NCBI GenBank assembly: GCA_047495785.1
Contig: JBLDXI010000032.1
Span: 3,596,001 to 3,660,000 of the forward strand
Direction of reading: 5' to 3'
DNA: 64,000 bases
Source of the DNA: Lepidodermella squamata
Lineage: Eukaryota; Gastrotricha
Shown here: one piece after another, positions 47,817-57,759 of the stretch
How the letters are laid out: each line of letters opens with the position of its first letter
Position numbering within the stretch: the stretch's first letter is position 1
Notes under the pieces: generated by a model
Seen by the model: only the letters and a program-made list of their open reading frames with translations
What the model was told of the DNA's origin: nothing
Databases searched by the model: none
Program-made: the position numbers and the translations under genes

Positions 47817-49345
47817 ATGCCTAACGAAGCTTATTTCGCGCGATTCCCATCAAATCGCTCAAAGAACGGATTCCAGGGCAGTTATCACAATCAACGCCAC
47901 GTGATCGAATACTATCCACCAATGCAAATCCAACCGAATCAAAACCTCAATTACTATCAGCCGCGCAGATTACGATCAAGGGCAAAATTAGCACCTCGTT
48001 CCTGCGCAGATGAATGTCAAAACGTGCTAGCTCTCGTCTGTTGCTGCGTTGCTCTAATCGTCAAGGGCGTTGCATATGGAAACTCACATTGGGCAAATCA
48101 CGACGAGGTGGATTTCCACAAAAATAAGGAGAAATTTCCTATTATGACTAATTTCATAGGTAAGCGAATTCCCGATATGAAGAACTCGATTGAAAAGTTC
48201 GAAACGTCTTAATCTAGATATGCGGAATGGCAAGCATGATAGCCTATGCGAAGACGCCAAATGTCAAATATTTTTCGATGAGTACAACTCCCTGCAAACA
48301 GTAGCTCTTTCGAAAGGATATCCGCCGCCGCCTTTGCGCGGAAAGTTTAGCCGAGGAGTTTATAGTCGATGTGAAGCGTTGCAACAAACCGACTCAGCGA
48401 ACAACGGCGCCAAATACGAAAAATGCGTCGTTGACAAGCAAACAGAAGTCAATGGTCAGTTCTTAAACAAATTCTCTCATCTAATACCTATTTTATTTGA
48501 AAATTCAGCTTTTGCTAAATTGATTTACACTTTTTTCCGTATTTTTTTTAGAATTCCGCACAATCAGAGTTTTAATGGTAACAAGCATGGTCGCCGATGG
48601 TGTTGGAATCTTGGTTTGGATTGTTGTTTTTGTGCGGCCACCTCGTGCCAGCCTAAACCGGTTATCTCTGATAATAGCCGCCTTGCTCGGATTCATTTCC
48701 GCCCTGCTGGTCGCATTGGCCCTTGGCCTTTTCACTCAGGCTGTGGACATCTATGATGATGCGTTGATGACTTTAGGTTGGCCGTTCTACCTTACGGCTG
48801 GTGCGGGAATTTTAGCTCTCCTCACGGCTGCCACGGCTGGCTATATGCTGTACCAAGAGCGAGTTGTAAGAAAACGTCGCCACCTCATGAAACATGGCCA
48901 TCAAATTGCCGAAAATGCAGTATCGCCGTCAGTCAGCGTAATTGAGATGGAGAATAGCTCTGGAACAATAGTGCACAGCAACCTACCGGCCTTAGTTGCC
49001 GAATCTGATAACAGCCCAAGAGCTCTGCCTGCACCAGCTACGCCTGAAATTCCGGCCAGAGCGAAACCGCGTGATCGATTAGCTGTCAGTCAGGACGATA
49101 AAAGCTACGACGGTTCGGTTGGTTCGATGAGTCGCCTAACTCCAAGTAACAGCAACGCGACTGTTAATCAAAACCGCAATCCTTACGAAAGGCATGAAAC
49201 TTTTCGTCGAAACGAGGCTAGAATGCAATCAAATCGAAGCGCAGCTGACAGCTTGGATGTTGACGTTGATCGTCTCTATCAAGGCTATAGGCGTGATCAT
49301 TCAGCACAGCGCTCAAACCGAAGCGCCTTTGACAATGCAATGTAG
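47817..49345 (+). CDS. Clc-like (claudin-like) tetraspan membrane protein 1
   Basis: Three exons, 47817-48159, 48218-48454 and 48552-49345, keep phase and give about 457 residues. The cytoplasmic N-terminus is Y/N/Q-rich. TM1 is NVLALVCCCVALIVKGVAY, followed by a first extracellular loop with cysteines (CEDAKCQIF, SRCEAL, EKCVVD). Three further hydrophobic segments follow: VLMVTSMVADGVGILVWIVV, a second starting LIIAALLGFISALLVALAL, and a third starting LTAGAGILALLTAATAG. The tail is long, polar and serine/asparagine-rich. The Clc-like family is a four-transmembrane group described in nematodes. It is a close paralogue of the gene at 54635-56386, sharing FPxMT, YEKC and GWPFY landmarks. A short upstream ATG at 47804 is out of frame. 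Confidence 0.85.
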
Positions 49346-49463
49346 ATGTGAGTGCAATTGAATAACTTCATATTTTTGAGGAAATCTTGTCCGAATCCCT
49401 GAGTTTAGTATTCATTGAAATGCTTCAATATAACTTCTTTGCATTGCTCCACAGTTATTTTTT

Positions 49464-49469
49464 AATAAA
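49464..49469 (+). terminator. Polyadenylation signal of Clc-like gene 1
   Basis: AATAAA 119 bases after the stop codon, in the gap before the convergent RING/UBR gene. Confidence 0.5.
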
Positions 49470-49715
49470 AATGATGCTCCCGTTGCTTGCTATTGGAATC
49501 TGAGCTCGCCACTTAACACATTTGAAGTGCCGCCGTTAAGGTTAAATTGAGAGAAAAAGCTAGGTGCATTTCCAACACTCCTTTATTTGCATAAATCAAG
49601 ATTTTTACAATTGGAATTGGAAATTTGCATTCTGAGTTAGTAGAATCAGCACGAAATAGATCAGGAAGCAACAAAAAATGAAAATGTTAACCACAAGCAA
49701 ATATAAATCTATAAT

Positions 49716-51124
49716 TCAATCACCTTGAGCTTTGCATGAATGTTTACTGGATCCTGGACTTCCGCAATCACAGTAAAATTCACAACGATCACGAAATGAC
49801 GTGTCATGGCCTGCATGACATTTTTCGACGCAAGTGCGACACAGCCCGTGGTCAGATTTGTAAGGAAAGCAAGTGTCACAAGCGAACATATCCTGGACGA
49901 CAAACTCTGGAGTGATTCTGCGCGTGCAAATTTTAACTCTGTGACTAGCTTTGCCACAAGCACAGTAAGTGTCCAACACACTGATTTCAGGATTTTCAAC
50001 CACAACATGACCTACGTGATGAACCAATGCGCATCCTCGACAGAGCCGGAAAGAAGCGTCTTGGCCAAAGCAAGTAATACATTCGAATCTCCCAAAGTTC
50101 TCATTTTTCGCGCCAGAATTGTTCGTAGGGCACGATACCTGTTGGCTCGGTTGGCTCCAAGTTACTTTCGTCCGATTCGACAAAGCCTTATTCAGGCCTT
50201 TGGAGAGATCAGGGAATACCAAGGCGGGCTTCATTCTCGTTTGAGCGATTCTAACCGAGTTCATCTATTTTATAGCCGTCAAAATTACAAATTTAATCAA
50301 TATGAAAAACTAACGAGTTCTCGAACGCCGTCTAAGTCCGCATGCAAGGCAGCTATTTGGCCTATAGAGGCGCTGGCATCAACAATGTTAGCGCTATTGC
50401 CACACATCTTATCGTAACTGGATAGCCATGCGCTGATGTTGCTTGTGTCGATACTACACGGACGAGCTTCGGTCGATTTTTGAGTTTGTTTGACTTCCGC
50501 AATCAGTCTGTCCTTATTAAGGTCAATGAGCCGCGTGGTTGTAGTTTTGAGATTCTCAGAGGCTTGCGTAATTTTTTGTATTGTTTCAGCCACGTCATTT
50601 TCCAACTCGGCATTCAATGACTTTTGATCTTTAAGAGAGCTCGCGTAACGGCTAAATTCACGAATCTAGGAACAGGATTTGGAAGAAGCTATATTTGAGA
50701 ATTGCATGACTTACTTTTACCGATTCTTGATTTACTTCGCTCAACAGGGTATCTTTATGCTGAATCAAGCAAGTTTTGCAAAATCGTCGCTTGCAATGCT
50801 GACAAGTTCCATCAGCAGAGATCAAGGCGGCTTTGTTACATTCGGCAACTGAACATTTGACTTGCTCAACAACTTTGAGAAGCGGATAGTTGGTGGGTAA
50901 AGCTGTAGTCAAATTGCAAGTCCTCGTTACGCGCGTCAAAGTGTAAGTGAATCGTATTTACCTTCGATTCCGCCAGTGCCAATTACAGTTGGGCGGCGAC
51001 ATTCAGGGCACGATAACTGATAATACTTGAAGATGGATTTTAAACATGCCGTGCAAAACGAATGACCACATGATAGCGATTTCGGGATATTGTAAATACC
51101 AAGACAAATTGAACAATCCAGTCC
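49716..51124 (-). CDS. RING, B-box-like, coiled-coil protein with two UBR-type zinc fingers (5' exon missing)
   Basis: Four exons keep phase: 50962-51124, 50715-50902, 50315-50665 and 49716-50264, giving at least 417 residues. The first exon has a complete C3HC4 RING (DCSICLGIY, SCGHSFCTAC, LSCPECRR). Next is a B-box-like cluster (CSVAEC, CQHCKRRFCKTC, IQH). A helical coiled-coil segment rich in K/E/T follows. The last exon carries two UBR-box-like fingers: ECITC, LCRGCALVHHVGH, YCACG; then CDTC, LCRTCVEKCHAGH, FYCDCG. This is TRIM-like at the N-terminus and N-recognin-like at the C-terminus, so a ubiquitin ligase role is inferred. No ATG lies in frame before the RING exon, which opens at a GATTAG acceptor. 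Inverted-repeat elements begin 30 bases further upstream. Confidence 0.8.
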
Positions 51125-51153
51125 CTAATCATGATGCCAGTGTAATATTCTTT

Positions 51154-51965
51154 GTGAAAAAGCATGCATTCATCTTACACTGGGAAGAGAACGTCCAGGT
51201 TCCATTAAAAAGCAAAACTCCTGAAACAGCTAAAAGTAAAACATAAATGGTCAGTCAGCGAATAATGAATGAAATGTGAGAAAAAATAAGTGAATTAAAG
51301 TGGTAGTGAGTGGGCCCAGGTCCATCTTCCCATATATTATTCGCCCGGGATCGTCATTGTTCACAGGTATTGCGTGCAATCTCCGCCGAATCGTCACCGT
51401 GTCTTCAATGAAGGATATAGGAACGGTTGGCGCGGATGCCACATGCAAGTTAGGCACTCTCCAACTTGCGGCTTGTTGCCGTGCTTAGGTCACAAATCAC
51501 TAGGGAAGCCGTGTGACGGGCCGCGAAATCCATGATGCACAAAAAAGCGCCAAAATGGAAAAGAAAACTTCCATGTCCTCACTGTGGGCTGTGGGTACCA
51601 GGAGAAAGGGGGCATGGCAGTCCATTTCAAAAGGGAGAGGTAGCGAAGACCCCCAGTGCACTCCCAGCCACCCTACCATCTCCGCCACAGAGGCCGTCGC
51701 GTTCGTTGATGCCAAGGCACACACACGTGTTTTGACTTGACAACGGTTGAAATTGGCGGCAGAAAAAAGTCAAGGCCACAACTACTTTTATAGTTTTTAT
51801 GATGTTAAAATAGTAAAATAAAAAGTAAACTCATTTATTTTATTATTTTCATTATGTTAATTAGCCGAATGCCATGGAGCCAGCCGATTTGAAGTGCCGA
51901 GTTTTGCTTTTTAATGGAACCTGGACGTTCTCTTCCCAGTGTAAGATGAATGCATGCTTTTTCAC
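51154..51965. mobile_element. Inverted-repeat element 1 with 67-bp perfect terminal repeats
   Basis: 51154-51220 is the exact reverse complement of 51899-51965 (67 bases, starting GTGAAAAAGC). The 678 bases between carry no transposase I recognise, only short frames, one with a CPHC motif. Probably a non-autonomous DNA transposon (MITE-like). It abuts element 2 with a 2-base overlap. Confidence 0.75.
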
Positions 51966-52884
51966 CCGTTGTAGTGGGGCGTCTTCGTTCGTTCTGTCCG
52001 TCCGTTCAGCCTGCGTTCCATTCACGAGAGACGGCATGACTGAACGCAGTAACCACGTGGAGTTCCCCGTCAACTGTCAAAGGCCGCAGGCCGACAGTGG
52101 TAATTACCTGGAACTTAAGTGTTCGAATATTGTCTGTTGTAATTTATAGTCCAAACCAGCCGTACCGCTTATCACGGCACATTGGCAAGTCCCAAAATAC
52201 AACTGTAAAGTGTCGGAAACGTTAAGTTGGCAACAACCCAACAAGCTAGCAGCCCATTCATCTCTCCAGCAAACTGTTCACTGCGGTCGAAATGAAACTT
52301 ATGTTCTCGCTATCCTGCACTTGCCATAGACCTTGACGAAGCTGAAGCATTCCTCTAGAGACCCGTGTGATTTGACGCTCGTTGTTTCTCCTTGGAACCA
52401 TCAGGTGGATCGCCGAAGAGAAAATCTGATACTGATACTGATACTGTTTTATTTTGCAATTTGTCTTTCAACATTTAGCAATTAGGAATTAACAATACGT
52501 TAAGTTATGGCGCCTCACCACAGAAATTGTGAATTTTCCCAAGTCAGTAATACATTTACATAAGATTACATAAGATACAATAAGAGATGAATGGGCTGCT
52601 AGCTTGTTGGGTTGTTGCCAACTTAACGTTTCCGACACTTTACAGTTGTATTTTGGGACTTGCCAATGTGCCGTGATAAGCGGTACGGCTGGTTTGGACT
52701 ATAAATTACAACAGACAATATTCGAACACTTAAGTTCCAGGTAATTACCACTGTCGGCCTGCGGCCTTTGACAGTTGACGGGGAACTCCACGTGGTTACT
52801 GCGTTCAGTCATGCCGTCTCTCGTGAATGGAACGCAGGCTGAACGGACGGACAGAACGAACGAAGACGCCCCACTACAACGGGT
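51964..52884. mobile_element. Foldback element 2 with perfect 302-bp inverted repeats
   Basis: 51964-52265 is the reverse complement of 52583-52884. I compared the arms block by block and saw no mismatch. They begin ACCCGTTGTAGTGGGG. The 317-base centre holds a CTGATA repeat and no transposase. Identical arms imply a very recent insertion or a strong correction process. The gene family of the mobilising enzyme is unknown, and no clear target-site duplication is visible. Confidence 0.85.
52426..52446 (+). repeat. CTGATA hexanucleotide repeat in the loop of element 2
   Basis: Three and a half CTGATA units between the two 302-bp arms. Confidence 0.8.
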
Positions 52885-54634
52885 AGTTCCGCGTCATTAA
52901 TCTACTGTCTCGCTTTCTTTGCAAATCCTCAAAATTATGCTTTAATTAACAGGGGGATCTCGAAACAAGCGATACACTATCGTCGAGTAATTAGCGCCTT
53001 AAACTTTGTCAACACACCTCATAATAAATTTGATACTTATCAAATATCGTAGAAATCATCCACTCACTGGCAATTTATTGATTCCTTGAATTTTATGGAC
53101 CGAGACGTATTTGCCGTTAGCAAGTGTACACATTGTTGCCTGACCTATCAATGGTCATCGAAACTTGTTTGTAGATAGTGGGTATTACCTACTAGCGTTC
53201 AACTCGGCCGATTGTTTGGGCTATGAGGTGAATGCGGTTATCTTTTCGGGATTCGTGGCTCGTGATTGAGGTATCTTTTTAATCAAGCTCACTTTAATAA
53301 GTTGTTTCAGTGTTTCAATAGTTTACTGCCGAAACTTCCAATTTTAAACTCCAAGAGTATCAAGAACATCTTTGTTTAATATCCCAATCGCCCCAGTCAT
53401 TTCTTGAGTCATCTAATCGATTTACAAGTCTGTGTGACATAAATTGTCACAAATTGAGGCGAAAGACTGAGATGTTCATATAGCTTGAGCTGAATCGCTA
53501 AATTGCTATAATGCTTGCCTCGGAAAGTCCGACGAAATACCGAGAACTGACCGAGAAATGTTCATAAGAGACTCTTAACGGTAATCCGAGGAATTTGGTA
53601 ATGCGAGAGTGAACGAAAAGCTGCCGCCTATTTTAACCCAGAGGCTTTAGACATGGGCATCCGTGTAGTAATTATTTCAATAAAACCCAATAAAAATAAT
53701 GAGGATTGAGGGCACACTAGACAATAAAATCTAATTTGGTCTATGTTTTCGAGGTACAATCTTTCAGTGTGAACAATCAGTCATCAAAACAAGTGTAATT
53801 TAAAATCATCAAACTAACGCGCATGATTCATCAGTGAGGCGAGAAAGCACCAGTATGCAAGATATGCCTTGAGCATGAGTTCACAGCCTTTTAATGCCAT
53901 TCTTTCGCAGTTATTTCAATTTCTTTTGAATATTTCACACCTTGATTTCAGATTGCGGCTCCTCGTCATCCTGACAAATCAGGCTTGCTTAGGTCACGAT
54001 TCATATTATATGCAACATGGACACGTATTGGTTCTGATCTCAGCTGAATCCCACAAATTCATAGCTTATAGGACCCGCATATAACTTCCCCTTGGCTATT
54101 CCCTCTCATCGGACACATATACCTTAAAGTCAAACTCCTAATAATGCGCTGTCTGCTCATACGATATCTTGGCTTGAAACGCGCCATCTACTCATGGGCA
54201 AACAACGGGTGGCTCGTCACGGTGCACTCTGTTTTTTGCTCTCTCGAACCTCATCGGCGTAACACAGCAATACCTCAGAGTTGAATAATAACGCACCTGT
54301 CATCTTTGGCCAACCAGTAGTTTTTATTATTAAGCATTTGATGCCAATGCTTTATTCATATAAATGTATTATTCATATATTAAACGCTTTTGTAACACGA
54401 ACTAAAGCTGCTGGTTAACTTTGTCACATTCGCGCGTAAAAAAATTACGTGCTGCATTCACTCTCACCTTTCCATGCTGGCCATAGATATATTGTTATAC
54501 TGCATACCCAAAAAACGCTTCTTGCTACTATCTTGAATTGATGTTTCAAATCGCTGGAGGTAAATTTGACTGGCTTAAATGCTGAAATTAGCGTGACTTT
54601 GGTTATAACGATCACTTTGTCCAACTTGTTCTAG
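52885..54634. other. Intergenic, no gene seen
   Basis: About 1.75 kb to the right of the inverted-repeat elements. It should contain the missing 5' exon and promoter of the RING/UBR gene (minus strand) and the first exon of Clc-like gene 2 (plus strand). I could identify neither. Confidence 0.4.
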
Positions 54635-56386
54635 CGCTTATTGGCAAATATAAAAAGCGACAAGAGAGGAAACGCCAGGAAAAAGAAGCCGAGGAACTTG
54701 AAGAACAGCAATACGAAGAATATCAGCGACAGCAGTTTGAGCAGCGTCGGTTTAAACAACAGCAGCAGCTCCAACAAGAGCAATTCGGTGACGATTTCAT
54801 TGAGGAAGTCCCAGGTCCATCGCGCCAAGCACCGCCCCCAAATTACAACGCGCGGCCACTACCGCCTAATCCGCCAGTTCGAAAAGCGGCTCCGAAGTAT
54901 TTTTATCAAGAACCAGGTGAATCTCAACCGGTTGGAGTAATGGAAGTCGTCCCAATGCAGCCCCGATACGGGCAAATGCAAATGATGCCTGCTGGCAACT
55001 ACCCGCCTCCTCCAGCTTCGTTTATGAATCAGGGCCGGCCTGCTGGCGGGGGTTACTACCAACAACCCGTTTATCAAGTAGGTATGGACAGCTACGACTC
55101 ACCCCCACCACCACCCAGAAGAAAGCGTCAAAAGCGCAAACGCACTGGAATGGAGGAGTTTCGAACGATTTTGGCGATGATCGCTTTTTGTGTCAGCATA
55201 ATATTGAAAGGCGTCGCATATTCTAGCGCATACTGGTCGACGTCCGATCGAAGAGATGTATACAAGTCATTGGAAAAATTCCCGTTGATGACCCGATTTC
55301 TCGACCGAACAAATGGCAACTACGTCAGCGATTGCGATGATCAAAAATGCAAAATTTTCTTCGCGAATTACAATGCTCAACGCACCGTCAATGAACTATT
55401 GGTAAAAAGTTCCCATTCATTTTTCGCACATTTTTGTAAAATTTGCATATTTTGTAGGGAAAACCTCCACCTCCGTTGTTTGGAACGTATAATCGAGGTG
55501 CGAATGTGCGCTGCGAGCAGATAGAGACTAGTGCCACAACAGATTCTGGCGCAGTTGTTAGCGGCTACTCATCTGGTACTGCGAAGTATGAGAAATGCGC
55601 TGTCGACAAAGAATCGGAAATTAATGGTTTGGAAATTACAATTATCTTAAGTATTGATTCTAACTAAGGCTATTCGTTCTAGATTTTAAAACTGTTCGCG
55701 TGTTGATGGTAGTATCAATGGTAGCTGATGGCGCATCTATTCTAGCGTGGATTGTTACGTTTATCAAAGATGGTTCTCAGATCATCGGTCGAGCAGCGCT
55801 AGCCGTAGCCGCTCTTTTTGGCCTCATTTCGACGCTGTTAGCCTCACTGTCCCTCGGATTGTTCGCGCAGGCTGTCGATATCTTCAACGAAAGTGGTCTC
55901 ACTCTCGGTTGGCCGTTCTACATTGTCTTAGTGGCGGCTGTCCTAGCCTTTACTTCGACCATGCTGGCTGCTTACACGCTGTACGAGGGTCGAGCTCGTG
56001 AGAAGCGCGAGGAGAGGGAACGAGCCGATCGGGCAGCGGAACTAAATGAGTTCGAGCAGAATCGCGCTGCGTTTGAGGAATTTCAGCGCCAAAATCGCAT
56101 GATGCAAATGCGCCAACAGCAACAGGCCATCGCGCCACCACCGAAAGCCGGGCAGCAAAGCGAGGATGAAGAGGTAGACGTGAGTCAGCAGCGCGAGGAG
56201 CCGCAAAAGGATGCCAAAATGAAGGGGAAACCGACGCCGTTCGATTCGGAAGGATCAACGCGCGGTGGCTATCGAAGCCGTGATCCTAGCCCTGATCGTG
56301 ATCGAGATCATGCCGGTGGTAGTAATTTCAAACGAGGTGATCCCGGACTCAAGTCAGGAGGCCGTGGACCTTTCCAAGCCATGTGA
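54635..56386 (+). CDS. Clc-like (claudin-like) tetraspan membrane protein 2 (5' exon not found)
   Basis: Exons 54635-55401, 55458-55626 and 55683-56386 keep phase. The first opens at a GTTCTAG acceptor, so an earlier exon exists. The N-terminal cytoplasmic part is a highly charged E/Q/R coiled-coil-like stretch (KRQERKRQEKEAEELEEQQY) followed by P/Q-rich sequence, longer than in gene 1. TM1 lies in TILAMIAFCVSIILKGVAYS. The loop has CDDQKCKIFF, RCEQIE and YEKCAVD. Three more hydrophobic segments follow (VLMVVSMVADGASILAWIVT, AVAALFGLISTLLASLSLGL, IVLVAAVLAFTSTMLAAYTL). The tail is charged and repeats E/R/Q. The middle intron positions match gene 1, so this is a tandem duplication with later change of the ends. 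AATAAA is at 56532. Confidence 0.83.
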
Positions 56387-56531
56387 AATCTATCGCATCA
56401 TAGTATTTTGCAATTGATTATACGTTTTTGTTTTGCTTTTTCACGATCGGATCGAAAATCGCGCTTTGTTTCAGTGACGCCAAAAAGTCAAAAGTATATA
56501 AATACATTATTTTCGCTTCTTACACTGTACA

Positions 56532-56537
56532 AATAAA
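56532..56537 (+). terminator. Polyadenylation signal of Clc-like gene 2
   Basis: AATAAA 146 bases after the stop codon. Confidence 0.55.
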
Positions 56538-57720
56538 GTTGTCTGCAAGAAATAATTCAATGGTTTCTACGTTATGAAATTTCGACGATGAAAATTTAAA
56601 AAATTATCGAGTTTTTTTTACGAAATCAAAAATATTTTTTCACATTTTCAGTCCAATATTCTTTCGTAGATATTTTCTGTCCCTCGCTATGCCATACTTG
56701 AGCAGCATTTGACCGCTAATAAAAGACTGAGGAGTGCAGGGATGAGATATACTATGTACTCTGAAACAAGATCATAATCGATGATCCTTTAGCTATACGC
56801 CGCACATCGTAATGAGAGACAGGGATACGGATCTTCGCATTGGCTCATCGTCATATTTTCGCGCTTTGCGCTGTAAATAAATTTATAGCGCGTGTATATT
56901 TATAGTCTAGGTTTTTTCTCATTGATTATCTGACTTTCCTCTATTCGTATTGTGCGTCTGTACTGTAGTGCAGTTTAGTATGCGCAGGATATAGTAGTAA
57001 AATATGCTGTCGAATTCCGCGCAAACAAAAATCTTTCAATTCAGAGCAATCACGATCGGCGATCTGAGCAACGCATTTCTTTTGTTTGTGATATTTTTCT
57101 ATATATTCGCAGCTTATGCAAGACCAATAAATTCTTATAATATTATAATATCGATACTTGTTATCTGGGTTTACGGTTTTTTTCATATTACAGCAACCAC
57201 GAGAGCAGCCTTGTATACCTTGTGCTCATAATAATGTTTCAAAATTATTCTAGACTAGATGAGCACTTCTCGTCCTTATTAGACTTTGCTACTGACCTTT
57301 TACGTGGTTGTTTCGATCAAAATTTCGAAAACAATTAAGTTGAACTACGGCCAGCAAGTTTTTACTCTTATCACAACCCAAAAGCAACCGTCAATATTTG
57401 CAGCCTGCAGTTTATGAAAGCTGAAAGCTTATTACTGGAATTATTAAGCTTCACACATTTTTTATGGTACATACACAGCCCTAAGCAAGAATCTGAGATA
57501 GCCATCGCGAGTTCATGTTTTAGCAGTTGCATAAGGGCATCTAAGGCGCATGTCTATAAAGCGATCGTCGTCATTTTCTTCGTGCATGCCTCATTTCATG
57601 TTTTAGCCCTCTGTATTAAACAATACAGTCAGATTCTTTATTTTTGGCTGTAATATTCAGATATTTTTAGGTTTTCCACGGTATTATATAGCTAATAAGC
57701 TTGCTACGAGCATATGCCAG
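56538..57720. other. Intergenic
   Basis: About 1.2 kb of AT-rich DNA upstream of XPR1. Short frames only. Acceptor-like TTTTTAG and TGCCAG occur at 57670 and 57720, the latter 39 bases before the XPR1 ATG. Confidence 0.45.
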
Positions 57721-57759
57721 TTTAATCGCGATCAAAGGTGCTGAGGTCAATGAGCAAAA

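Noticed and set aside
51861-52073. Short ORFs sharing a peptide across the inverted repeats
   Set aside because: The shared peptide only reflects the 67-bp repeat read on both strands; no transposase motif is present.
54641-54940. 99-codon K/S/N-rich ORF
   Set aside because: Shifted frame of the E/Q/R-rich N-terminus of Clc-like gene 2, which reads in phase into the membrane domain.
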